Of a stretch of DNA of 64,000 nt, positions 23,408-34,088 are shown in pieces. The translations under genes were made by a program, and so were the position numbers. The stretch is from Petrolisthes cinctipes. Its lineage: Eukaryota; Arthropoda; Malacostraca; Decapoda; Porcellanidae. Within the stretch, counting starts at the first letter, position 1, and the number at the start of each line of letters is the position of its first letter. Below the pieces are notes generated by a model. It had not been told where the DNA came from. It made no database searches and saw only the letters and a program-made list of their open reading frames with translations. The DNA lies in assembly GCA_033782935.1 (NCBI GenBank), contig JAWQEG010001349.1:64501-128500 (forward strand), given 5' to 3'.

Positions 23408-23766
23408 AAACGATCACTTATTTCGACACTACTAATTTGTATATCAACGTAGAATGTCAGGGTGCCAGGACTGATTCCACAGTCATTTTATCAGAGTCCT
23501 CCCCAAACACACTTGTAAGGCTTCGTTATTTCCCAAAAGCTGATTATTCCTATTCACCAAAACTATCAATTGAGCATTTGTATTATTACAATAGCTGCAT
23601 ACTTTACTCATCAGATGCTTCCAATAAATCAGACATAAGTCATTTACACAGTTTAGTTTCTTTCGTTTGGGCGCTAACAAATCACAACGAACAACTGTGG
23701 AATTGGTCCTCACTCTCTGTTCGATTTCATTAGTATAGAGATAGGATAAGATAAGATGGTGTTTAT

Positions 23767-23831
<65 letters not shown>

Positions 23832-24454
23832 ACAGTTGACATTAAAATTTTTATTACGAGAGAGAGAAAGCATTTAGCAATGAAGGAATTTTACTATGCA
23901 TGTAATACATTGTAACTTGACTTACAAATAAAATACGAAATCATAGGTGATCTCAAATTATGCTTACCAAAATATGATGGACAAAGAAAACAACCTATCT
24001 GCCCGATCCTAGTTGGTAGAAAAACAAGATAACAATCGTGGCAACGAGACGTGAGCTGTCAGAACGGCTGAGCAATGTTGCATGTCAAACATGATAACCA
24101 TTAAGAAAAAATATTCACTGTTCAGGCTACGAACAACTTTACCTTAGCTTCACCTACTCATTGTGTAATATAGGTTCTAAATTTCCATATCAGCATTCCT
24201 CAACCATTCTGCCTGAGAGCTCATGACTCGTTGGCTCGAGCATAGCTGTTTCCCGAAACTTCAACCCTACAGTCCACATTCCTTCCACAACTACACAGCG
24301 CCATCTATGGAATGAACTTTGAGGCAGAGTCATGTTCACTACAGAGGGAGAGTGTTGACGATCCGTATAATTTTCGAGCACACACACACACACACTGCTG
24401 CCACATCTACGATCTCTCGATACTGGGTGGCCCAGTCGGAACTGTAACAGACTG
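23408..24454 (-). repeat. Right inverted arm of the long-TIR element
   Basis: Reverse-complement match to the left arm. The (GA)n at about 23771-23828 corresponds to the left-arm (CT)n. A segment around 24030-24110 differs strongly from the left arm, suggesting replacement or a small insertion. Confidence 0.88.
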
Positions 24455-24456
24455 TA

Positions 24457-24949
24457 CCTTTTCACTACAATTAGTACAAGACACAGCCTTACTGGTACGA
24501 ATGACCCCTTTACTGCAGACATCACATGGGTGTTTTGGCTTCCTCTTCTTTTCGTGTTGTCCTTGGGCTAAGCCTATTTCGTCTCTTGTTGGAGTTGTAG
24601 GCCCTGGATTGGGGTTGACATCACCACATTGCAGTAGACCAATTAAGATTATTCTTGTTGTTAGATTATTTCCGTCCACTAGAGAACGTAGTCTGGTTTG
24701 TTTACATCCTTTTCCACTCCCTCCAAACGCCCCACTCTGTCGCCACTGCTGATCTAGTTGGATAAGTTCACCTCTATTCACAGTTTTTGCTAAAATGTTA
24801 CTATTATGAAGCTGATATTTGCTATTCAGAGCTTCATTGTAGACTGTCCTTTTGTTTTGAAAGTTGTTGGTGTTCAAAGCACCTCTAATGTTAACGAAAA
24901 TTAGATAAAATAACAGAGCTGCCGCCACTTCTCTACACCCGACCGCCAT
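24457..24949 (-). pseudogene. L2-like LINE ORF, N-terminal part (leader, 2A-like motif, first half of PHD finger)
   Basis: ATG at 24949 sits in CAAGATGGCGG. Residues 1-23 are hydrophobic (MAVGCREVAAALLFYLIF). At about residues 109-116 (24622-24599) is GDVNPNPGP, which matches the C-terminal 2A peptide pattern D-V/I-E-x-N-P-G-P except Asn replaces Glu. Then CDVC...CTNC begins a C4HC3 finger, cut at 24456 by the long-arm transposon. The frame resumes at 21099 in register to supply His, Cys and the final Cys pair. Leader plus 2A-like sequence is known in CR1/L2-group elements. Confidence 0.8.
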
Positions 24950-24956
24950 CTTGATA

Positions 24957-25726
24957 TGTCTTTCACAAACCCTTTTTATTTTTTATACTTCAGACATGCC
25001 ACAACCTACACCATACAGCGAATATGTTGTATTTGCAGACGATATCACACAAATAGTAGCATATCCAGGGAAATCAAAAGAACTTTTATCAATGCACACA
25101 AAAAACGCAATTGAAAGCATAAATAACTACGAAAATAAATGGAAAATCCAGACAAATGCAACTAAATTCAAAATAATACCTTTAGGTAGAACAACCTCAG
25201 CTCCAGTAGTGGCAGATGGTAAAATATATGAGTATGCAACCGAAGGTACTGTACTTGGACTGAACATAACCAGAACAGGTTATAAAACCTTTATATCAGA
25301 TAAAATTAATAAATTAAACCACATAATTACTAGATTATACAAATTTAATGGACTTACTGCAAGAAATAAGAGAAAATTGTATTTAGCATTAATGAGATCA
25401 ATAATAGAATACCCACCAATTCCACAAGTAGCCATGAAAAATTCTAACTTGTGTTCACTTCAAATAATCCAAAATAAGGCACTAAGATTCATTTATAACA
25501 TAAAATATAAAATACCCTGATATAGTAAGCAATGAAGAACTACACAACCGAGCTAATTTACCAAAAATAAAAGAACTATTAGTGAATAGAGCAATAGATA
25601 TTTGGAGAAAATTAACAGCACTAGAACTTAATAATAACTTATATGGACTAACAACTAACTATGAAGGAACCAAACAGAATAACTGGTTCCCTATAAGTTA
25701 TTTACATATAAATGACGATGAATAAT
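24957..25726 (+). pseudogene. Jockey-like LINE ORF2, C-terminal part
   Basis: Resumes the RT interrupted at 17374, with LSQTLFIFYTSDMPQP, then YVVFADDITQIV (catalytic FADD), YENKWKIQTNATKFKI, GTVLGLNITRTGYKTF and QIIQNKALRFIYNI. A one-base insertion near 25513 shifts the frame. The alternative frame continues PDIVSNEELHNRANLPKIKE to a stop at about 25726, giving the natural C-terminus. It belongs to the element starting near 14750. Confidence 0.85.
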
Positions 25727-26195
25727 ATAACTTAGCTAAAAGATTTTGTGGACAGAGACAAAACTGTGTACATACTATTATTAAAAAAAAAAAAAAAAAA
25801 AAAAAAAGATGAGGTGTAACCGGGACACAAGAAAAGTGAACTGGCCCTCCAAAAAAAAAAAAATAAAAAAAAATAATAATAATAATAAAATAAATAAATA
25901 AAATAAAAATATGAGGAGTAACTAGGAAACAAAAAAGTGAACTGGCCCTCCAAATAAAAGAAAAAACAAATAATAATAAATAGATAAATAAATAAAATAA
26001 AAAGAAGAGGTGTAACAGGGACACAAAAAAAGTAAACTGGCCCTCCAAGAATAAATAAATAAACGAATAAAAATAAAATATTTAAATATATATTTAAATA
26101 GATATAATAAAATGAAGAGATGTACCCGAGATAAAAAAAAAAAAAAAAAAGTTAATAAAATAGATTAAAAATTAGGTAAAAAAAAAAAAAAAATC
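25727..26195 (+). repeat. Jockey-like LINE 3' end, tandemly repeated tail
   Basis: After a short 3' UTR, a roughly 45-bp block (GAGGTGTAACCGGGACACAA ... GAACTGGCCCTCC) followed by an A-rich spacer is repeated at about 25808, 25910 and 26004, with a partial copy at 26113. Spacers are poly-A or AAATA/AATAA runs. The minus strand looks open here only because of the T-rich spacers. Confidence 0.85.
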
Positions 26196-26579
26196 TATAA
26201 TTATATAAAATGCATATAACCTATCCCTATTACTAAGGTAGAAATGAATATTTGAAGCCATAAAACTAATCACAGCACGAGCCGTGAGCCCGTGAAGCAA
26301 TGCCAGGCAGATCCCCTCCCATCACCATCAGTTGGCTGATGTATGACAACCACAACTGAGAATAAAATACGAGATATGCCAGTATGCATTATAATTCAGT
26401 TCCTCATTAACAATGTATGCTACTGTTCTTCATATACTGTATATATGGCAAATAAACATAATATATTTAGTCCACCACAATGCTCTCGTTTAGATATAAT
26501 AAGGTTATATTATCATTAAACTTTCCTAGCAACTTATCGACCAATCATCTCCGTCGTTATATGTTCAACTCTCTACACC
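26196..26579. other. Spacer with no recognised feature
   Basis: AT-rich sequence between the LINE tail and the SINE. I see no coding frame, repeat pair or RNA gene in it. Confidence 0.4.
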
Positions 26580-26803
26580 TCCGTTACCTCCTTGTGGGGT
26601 AGGGTATAGAGGAGCCCAGGGTGATAAAGAAACTCCCTTCCTCAACTGTACGAGCGAGGGTGTTTTACGACGTTCGGTGGCTTTATAGTTAGTGCCTGAC
26701 ACTCAAATCGGACAAGTAAATATTCTCAGGCCCTCACCTGAGAGGATCGATCTCCCGACCTCTAGGTTATGAGTCCAGAACACTAACCACTCAGCCACCT
26801 CCC
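26580..26803 (-). mobile_element. tRNA-derived SINE
   Basis: On the minus strand the 5' part is tRNA-like: A box GGCTGAGTGG (26796-26787), an anticodon-like loop CTCATAA, and B box GATCGATCC (about 26752-26744). These are the internal RNA polymerase III promoter elements. A non-tRNA body of about 150 bp follows toward 26580 (CCCTGGGCTCCTCTATACCC). The tRNA part lacks a well-paired acceptor stem, so I call it a SINE, not a tRNA gene. The 3' boundary is approximate. Confidence 0.75.
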
Positions 26804-26833
26804 CTAATGTATCTTATGTATCTTATGTATGTT

Positions 26834-26990
26834 ATCTACTCACTGACGCTTACAGTGCCTGTTTGACTGCCTGTGGTCGATGGATCGATTGATAATTAAG
26901 GAGAGTACACTTTGTTGACAGACTCCATTAATTATGTACTGTTTTAATGTGGTACGGTGTGCAGGAATCGGTATAGGTATTGCTTTGTGT
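26834..26990 (+). repeat. Interspersed repeat, copy 1 (also 43265-43425)
   Basis: Shares a diverged block with 43265-43425: CTCACTGACGC, GCCTGTTTGACTG, TGTGGTCGA, GGATCGATTGAT, then TTTGTTGACAGACTCC and a GAGGAATC-like segment. The right half resembles the ends of the TTAA MITEs at 9277-10601, so this may be a MITE next to another repeat. Confidence 0.7.
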
Positions 26991-27274
26991 CCCTGGTAGT
27001 TTTAAAATTCACCTACAGTATTATTATAACATCACTGGTCCCTATGATAAGACTCATGTGATTTACCCAAACGAGAGAGAGGAATAATAAGGGCGTTGGC
27101 TGCTTATCACAATGGAATGTTGATGACGTGGTTGAAATCCATTCGCTGTCGGCAATGTCCTTAGGGTGTACTGTTGATCACAATTATTCGTACACACATT
27201 AGATTTAGGTCACCCATATTCTAGGGTCGACAGTGACTCCAGGTTCAGATATACGATAACCAGATGCATAGGCT

Positions 27275-27700
27275 ACTTGTTGTTATTGTTGTTGCTGCTG
27301 TTGTTGTTGTGGAGGTGGTGGTGGTGGTGGTGTTAATGGTGGTGGTGTTAGTGTTGATTTTAGCTCTTGGTTGTGTTAGTGTTGCTCTTAGCTATTGATA
27401 GTGGTAGTGGCAGTAGTTTGTGTTAGCGTTGATAGAATTAGTGGTGGTGGTGGTAGTTGTAGTAGTGGTAGTAGGGATACTAAGTCGATGTTGGTGCTAC
27501 TTTTGTGCAGTGGTAGCAGTAGTGTTGGGGTTAGTAGTAGTATAGTATTTGTAGTAGTGGTAATAGTGGTGGTAGTAGTGACAGTATAAATAGTGATGAA
27601 TGGTGTTGATGCAATTTTGCTATAGTGGTAATAGTAATGCTAGTGAAAATAATAGTGCTTGTGTTGGTAGTAGTGGTGAAGGTATTGGTGCTACACTTAT
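27275..27700. repeat. GTT/GGT/GTA-rich trinucleotide region
   Basis: Imperfect trinucleotide repeats (TGTTGT, GGTGGT, GTAGTAGTGGT). A Val/Ser-rich frame on the plus strand is a by-product. I see nothing in 26991-27274 or 27701-28139. Confidence 0.85.
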
Positions 27701-28139
27701 GTATTGGTGATGTTGGGTGATTATCACTCAGTGAGGCGGAACTGGAGGAAGATGATGATGTAAGTGACTACGAAGCTGGAGATCTGAAACCAAACAAGAG
27801 CTTTAATAACTACACTTCCTGGAGAGGAATATACATGTCACATTGTTTCCATAATATAACCATTTAAGTTATTTCCCAGAATAATAAAGTGCTAAAATAC
27901 TGAACCACGAAATTATGTTTAATCCAGTATGGGTTCAAATGCTAACCAAAAGTCGGTGGTGTTTCTTTTAATAAAAAATAAAAAAAATAAAAAAAATATT
28001 ATAATGACAAAGACAAAGTGACAACTTACATCAACGAGTCTTGCCCGACCCAATGTGAAGACTCTACACATGTTGAAGCCAGGCCACTCTTCCAATACAT
28101 CCAGTACCTCCCGAACCTGACATCAATACCAATACCAAA

Positions 28140-28375
28140 GGAGAGGAAATTAGACAGGTCTTATGGAGACAATGTTGGTTGGAAAAGAGAGGAATTAGAT
28201 AGGTATTTTAGAGATAATGTGGGTCTGGAAGGGAGAGGTAATTAGACAGGTGTTTTGGAGATAAAGTGGGTTGGAAAGAAGAGGTAATTAGACAGGTGTT
28301 TTGGAGATAATATGGGTTGGAAAGGAGTGGGAATTTGACAGTTGTTTTGGAGATAGTGTGGACTAGAAAGGGGAA
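28140..28375 (+). repeat. Minisatellite, about 46-48-bp unit
   Basis: Five imperfect tandem units built on GAGGTAATTAGACAGGTGTT followed by TTGGAGATAATGTGGGTTGG, ending just before the LINE copy B insertion site. Confidence 0.85.
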
Positions 28376-28639
28376 ATTCAGTAATGCACGACAACATTGT
28401 TTTAATACGCAGTTGGGTCACCGTAGGTTTTTTTTTTTTTTTTTTTTTTTTTTATTACTTGCGCCGTAGCGTCAATCAACAGGCAGGCAACAATACATAC
28501 TGGTAGGCGGGATCCATGAGAATACAATGACTACAACCACACATACACACGCACACACACACACACACACCACACACACACATCACGAAAACATAACAGA
28601 ATGGAGCACAAGCATACAGACAAATATTTACATTATGAC

Positions 28640-31600
28640 CTACTTAAATCCACCAAAACGAGGGTGGCATACCAGAAGCTCCTCCAGAACCTGGTGGTTC
28701 AGCAGGTGTCGACAAACCACATCAAGTGGCAGGCCCTGGGGCAGCAAGTGTCGGACAGTGGGGCAGGCTACGCAATAGTGCTCTACAGTGTTAGCACGAG
28801 GTGCTCGACACAAGCGACACTCAGTGAAGGGAGGCTCACCCTGCATCCCAGCAACCTGCCACGGTGGTCGGTAGCCAAGCCTCAAACGAGCAGAGACTAC
28901 ATTGTGCCTCTGAACCATGAGGCCTCGACGACGGTAGGAATATTTGTGACGGCAGACAGACTCATAATGTGTGATGGAGATGCTGAAGGGCCTCTCTGCA
29001 TCCCTGCGTCGCCGTACAGGGAGGAGAGCGGCGGAGCGGACTTTAGAGAGGTAACATGTCAGGGAGAGAGGACGTCCAACACCACGAGGAGGCAGATGGC
29101 AGGCTTCCTTTGCGAGTCTGTCAACTGTACCATTGTGGCGTAAACCTACATGGGATGGCACCCATAAAAATTTGACAGTCAAGTTATGATGACGCAATAA
29201 GGACAAAAACGATAAAATCTGCTGAGCAACAGTAGAGTGTGTGGGCTGAACACTAGAGAGAGAATGAAGGGCAGGTGTGGAGTCACAAAAAATGGCAGCA
29301 TTCACTCCACGTTGACAAATAAGACTAACATCATCTAGAATGGCATACAGTTCACACAATGTTGAGCTAGAGTGGTTACAGAGACGACGGCCAACCCAGC
29401 CCCCTGGAGGTGACTCCATGTCAGGTGAGAAAACGGCACAACCTGCTGCACCATCCACTTGCAATGAGCCATCAGTGTAGAGGCAGTATGAATCTGTGAT
29501 GGTGGACGTCACTGTTTCTATGTGTTCCAGAGCCAACTGCCGCTGTAGAGAAGTCAGTTTCGACTTGGAAGTAGGTGTGAAGCTCACATCAGGTGATGGT
29601 AGCATCCACGGAGGGGGTCCTGGGAGGACGTCGGCCACCATTATATCTATATTAAGACTACGGAGCATAGAGGAAACAGACCTTATAAGAGTACGTCCAG
29701 CAGGCAGTATGGGAGGGACCGGGTAGTTTGGTCTAAGAGAAGTCCTGACTAACTGAGAGTAATGGGGTGAAAGATGTGGGAAATGGAGGCACTTGACAGT
29801 GAAGCAAGTAACATTAGAATAAATTCTCTCCACTAACGGAGGAAGACGCAACTCACGCTGCATGTTCACTATCCTGGTCGACATTGGACAGCCGAGAATA
29901 ATTCTCATTGCTCTATTCTGAAATTTTTCTAAAGTTTCAAGAGTAGCCCTGGGAAGTTTAATCAGAGCAGGGGAGAGGTAATCAACAACTGAACGGATAA
30001 AAGCAATATAGATAGTCCTGGCTACTGGGATGGAGATGCCCGAGGAGTTGTTAGTGAGCCATTGAAGTGGCGTAAGTCGGCGCTGGAGACGACCCAATAA
30101 GTCCTGGACAATGGGATGGTCTTGAGGTCTGGCAGGGACAATTGGCCAAATATTGACTGGTGCGCCCAAGTAGCGATACTGGGAACACATGGGAATGACA
30201 GTCCCTCTAATGGTGAACACTGGCCGAGCTTGAGGAAGGCGGCAGGTGAATATTCTGCTCTTATGAGACAATAATGCCACAGTGAGAGGAGGACACAGAG
30301 AAGGAGTCAAGAAACCGCTGGAGATCCCTTGGTGAGGTAGAATGAACACAGATATCATCAGTATAGCAAGTAATTGTAGTTCCAGGTATATCAGGGAGAG
30401 AAGTGAGCAGCCGATGCATCAGAATATTAAATAACAATGCGCTGAGAACACCCCCTTGAGGCGTACCAAGATGAAAACTGCGCAAAAGACTGAGCGCACC
30501 ACTGAAAAACACACGGGAGGTCCTGTTGCTCAGGTAGCCCCGAATCCACTGTAATAGATTACCCTTTATCCCAAAGTCAACCAGTTGATCCAAAATGACA
30601 TCTCTATTAGCAACATCGAAGGCACTTCGAAGGTTAATGAAGGCCACCACACTGTCCCTGTTAAGGCGACTAGTCGCCTAGGCAGTGGTGTGTGCTCCGC
30701 TGGGGAAGGAAACCAAACAGCCATGGAGAAAGGCGATCTTGCAGTCTGAACATGAGACGATTGAGTAAGATTCTCTCCATAACTTTACAAAAACAGGAAT
30801 TCAGGGAAATAGTCCTGAACTTGGCAGTGCCGGGCTTAGGGATGGGTATTATTGTGCTGCTCGTCCAGGCTCGTGGTACACAACCATCACGAAGACAAAG
30901 ATTGTACAGTAGAAGTAGAGGGTTCCCAGGAACTTGTTGAAGTAGGCGCAGCACAGCATAAGTAATACCATCATCACCAGGGGAAGAAGCTCTACCCCGA
31001 GAGAGAGCACGTCACAACTCCTCCTCAGTTATCTCCTCTGCATCATCGTCATCATCTTGCAACAGAGCAGACATTAGACGTAGCCGATGGACAGCAGCAC
31101 GGGAAGTGAGTGCATCTTGTATGTGGATGGGTAGACTGGCTGAGGTAGATTGTTCTGACCAGGCATCGACAAATTGTTGGGCATAGTCGGCGGGAGTGTG
31201 ATGACGAGCAGTGGCCGGTGTCTTTTTAACAACCCAACGGATGAGGTGCCACATAGAAGCCACACTTGTTTGCTGGTTGATGCTGTCCATGAACCGCTGC
31301 CAAGACTCAGTGTGAGCACACTCCTGCAGGGCAACTAAAGCGTCCCTAGATATCTGGTAATGATGGAGCAGGTCAGGGGTTGGGTTGGCTTGAAACAATA
31401 GGCCATCACGTTCAGCCTCCTCCTTTGCCTCCTGTATACGTGCATCCAGCATCCAGGAGTGGGCAGTATGGCGATGCTGGAGGTGTGGCCGGGAGACGTA
31501 TAGCCTATAAAAGTCATGAGTAGCAGATACAAGATCAGAGTACAACTGTTCAGCTGATGATATGTCAAATGTAGGGAATACATGGGCCATGAATAAGATG

Positions 31601-32340
31601 TAAGTCGGGCAATATTTAGGGGGCACAGCAATATGCAAACGAGTGGCTGAAGCACTTGACCCAGCAGTTAGAGAATAATGAAACCGAAGAGCGATGTGAT
31701 CAGAGAATAAGTCTGGCACGGAGGAGCACAGGACCCGAGATGCTATCAGGCTAGACGAGAGGATGTAATCCAGAGTACCTCCCCGGCAATGAGTGGCACC
31801 GCCAGTGTCCCAGCGTGTCAGATGATGCTTGCGGATGTATGAAAGGAGACGAACACCATTACGATTAATAGAGCCAGAACCATCACCCAAATCAGAATGC
31901 CGAGCATTAAAATCTCCCATATAAACCATACCACGCACTGTTGGAGAAGGAAGAGCCTCAAGAGTGAGTCTAGCTTGGGCAGAATAGACATTACATAGTT
32001 GTAGTACTCCATCCCCAGGTAGAACCTCAAATAGCTGAAAGGTCATGTCAGGATCAGTGGAGGTACGGAGAAGGCGATGTGTCAAGGAGCTATGTATGTA
32101 AGTTAGGAGACCATTCCTTACCAGATGAACATATGGCACATAACCTGAGAGAGGAGGAGCTTGCCCAGCAGCGAGCGGCCGTCCTGGAAATGCTTCCTGG
32201 AGAAAAATAACACTGGGATGATGACGAAAAACATAGGCCTTGAGTTGAGTGAGCTTAGCATAACTGGTGATACCACATACATTCCAGGAGATGACATCCA
32301 GCCGGCAATCACTAGCGAACTCTATATTTGGAGGTAGAAG
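28640..32340 (-). pseudogene. LINE family 1 copy B ORF2 (EN-RT-RNase H)
   Basis: Endonuclease: DVISWNVCGI, FLQEAFPG, YMGDFNARHSDLG, FSDHIALRF, all catalytic residues present. The frame is open to a TGA at about 31012. RT: ISLNSCFCKVMERIL, then a stop and frameshift at 30668-30690 (shared with copy A), FINLRSAFDVANRD, GTPQGGVLSALLFNIL, and CYTDD in place of YADD. RNase H: YTDGS, CELYAI, IFCDS, FLWVPSHVGLRHNG. C-terminal CRLCRAPRANTVEHYCVAC knuckle. A frameshift near 30260 separates the RT from the rest. From there 572 codons are uninterrupted to 28640. Confidence 0.88.
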
Positions 32341-33806
32341 TCCAGTGAGTGGGGGCAGATGAGCGACCTGGAGAAGAAGATGGACCAGGAGAAGGGACTG
32401 ATTCGAAAAGCTTTTCAAGGCGAGATGCAACAGTATCCATCTTTTCGGTAAGGGTAGTGACAGTTGAGATGATGGCCTGCTGAGCCTCGACCAAGGTGGA
32501 GAGTTTGGAGTCATTAGCAGCCTGCGCGGCAACTAGCCCATCAATCCTGGCTTCAAGGGCAGAAAAGCGGTTCTCGAGAGCCGTACATCGTGCCATGAGG
32601 GTAGCAACAGAGTTGCGGAGGGCCAGGTCTGGAGGTGAGGCAGGGCTGGTAGGAGGAGCAGACTGGGGAGGTTGTGGTGGTGGCAGTGGTGGAGGCGGAG
32701 CAATAGTAGTGACACGAGCCTGGACCTGACGTCGAGTACATCCATGCCACACGTTAACCCCTGGCTGAAGGCATCGTGGACACTTCCATCGAGATATATC
32801 CTCAGGAGGTGAAGGCTCAGAGGTGGAGGCAGCTGGACGTGATGGTTCGCTCCTGACAGGATACGTCTTGGAATCATGGTCGGGGGCACACCATGCACAC
32901 TTCGGTCTGGCAGAACAGTACCAGGAGATATGCCCCACACCCCAGCACCTGTAGCACCAAGGCTGGTCATTATGAAGTTTCCTCACCTCACACGGTGGAA
33001 GACAAGGGAAGAAATCAAAGGAAATCTCATTTGGAGGTGTATCAGGTTGACTCCAGACAACAACAATACGGCTAATGGGGGAACCATCTTGGAAAAAACG
33101 ACGGGCAAAGTACACACCAGGGTATCCCTTAGCAAGTTTCGGGTCAACATCAATAGGAAAACGGGTAAGGATGTAGCTGGGGAACTTACGAGGCCTCTCG
33201 GGTGAGTCTTCAAGAATGAGAGGCAGAGACAAAAATTCACCAGTCTTCACTCTATCAATGATATCCTGACGCTTACTAGAGATGTAGATAAACCGGGAGG
33301 TGACAGCAGCCATCTTCACTTCAGCCAGTTCACGCTGCAGCTGGAAGGCCCTGTTGACATCAGACAACCAACGCAAGTTTGTGTCTGTAGATGGGTTCCC
33401 AGAGAAGGAGAGCTTGACATAGGCATTTCTTGGGGCAAAAGCAGGAAGGTTGGATGAGGGCAAGGAGTTGGTATACAAAGGAAGAAACACCACGTTGAGG
33501 CAGAGAAGGTACGTCATGCACAGCTGAAGCACCCTTGGCAGTCTTGGCAGCCGGAGGCAAACAGTCCACACCATCGGAATCCTGCAAGGAGTCGGACGAG
33601 GCATCAACGGGTCACTTAATAGAGGTTGAGGAGGTGGAAGGCTGCAACCTGAGCTGCGGAGTGACCGAGGAGAGGGGGGGAGGGTTGCGAGAAGGCAGCT
33701 CAGGCCAGTGATCCTCGATAGGAGACTCATCCTCCTCCGACATGGCCAAGTCGGCCTCCAGGCAGGAAGCCACATCCGAATCCGCGCTCTCCTTCAGGCC
33801 AGGCAA
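32312..33806 (-). pseudogene. LINE family 1 copy B ORF1 (gag-like)
   Basis: Starts at ATG 33806 (MPGLKESADSDVASC). A TGA follows at the same site as in copy A (about 33614), and one extra T near 33478 shifts the frame. From there the frame is continuous: a central domain (FPIDVDPKLAKGYPGVYFAR), CCHC knuckle CYRCWGVGHISWYC, a second CX2CX3H unit (CAWCAPDHDSKT, whose final Cys is Tyr here), a third CX2C unit, a proline-rich linker and a Leu/Ala coiled-coil-like region ending KYRVR. The knuckles bind nucleic acid. Confidence 0.85.
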
Positions 33807-34088
33807 GGCCTAGGTGGGAAGCGAATAACTGAACATATACGAACACACGAACATACACACACAGAACCACAATAAAACAAACAAACCACAAACAACAGTA
33901 CCACAAACAGCAAAACCACAAAAAAAAACGAGATAGAAAATATAAACAACCCCTATAACACCACAGACACAACGTAACACAAACAAGAATGTTGAAACAA
34001 GACAAACAACAACACAAACAACAACACAGGCTGAGCGCCAGGAACACGTCTTTACTCCAGGAAGGTTGGGGTGAGACTGGACCGTAGG

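Larger units (their letters stand above)
21100..24454. mobile_element. Non-autonomous element with 1.04-kb inverted arms (foldback / long-TIR transposon)
   Basis: Ends CAGTCTGTTACAGTTCCG on both sides, flanked by TA (21098-21099, 24455-24456; GTAC is equally consistent). The left arm (about 21100-22136) and right arm (about 23408-24454) are near-identical over the outer 340 bp and diverge inward, each with an internal CT/GA microsatellite. The central 1.27 kb has no recognisable ORF. It inserted into a PHD-finger codon stretch; removing it with one TA restores the reading frame. TA target and CAGT start suggest Tc1/mariner, but the long arms are foldback-like. Confidence 0.9.
17375..24956 (-). 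mobile_element. L2/CR1-like LINE nested in the Jockey-like LINE (itself split)
   Basis: Minus-strand LINE of about 4.2 kb once the 3.36-kb internal insertion is subtracted. Its 3' tail is a TTGATTGATTGA-type repeat abutting the Jockey RT at 17375. Its 5' end is only about 7 bp from the ORF ATG (24949). Domain order from the N-terminus: hydrophobic leader, a 2A-like motif, two PHD-like fingers, APE endonuclease, RT. The target duplication is 2 bp at most. It appears originally to have been one long ORF, now broken by frameshifts and stops. Confidence 0.88.
28428..34080 (-). mobile_element. LINE family 1 copy B, full-length with 8-bp TSD
   Basis: Minus-strand copy running from CCAGTCTCACCCC (34080) to a 26-nt poly-A (28453-28428 as T). 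ACCGTAGG occurs immediately outside both ends (28420-28427 and 34081-34088), an exact 8-bp target duplication that fixes the element at 5,653 bp. Same order as copy A: 5' UTR, ORF1, ORF2 (EN, RT, RNase H), 3' UTR with a CA/GT run. It supplies the empty site for the piggyBac-like insertion of copy A. Coding frames are broken at a few points only, so this is the best template for the family. Confidence 0.95.

Noticed and set aside
25698..26048. Phe/Tyr-rich minus-strand frames with a repeated EGQFTF-like motif
   Set aside because: Antisense of the A-rich repeated LINE tail.
26744..26803. A tRNA gene on the minus strand
   Set aside because: A and B boxes are present, but the acceptor stem does not pair well and a non-tRNA body follows; called as a SINE.
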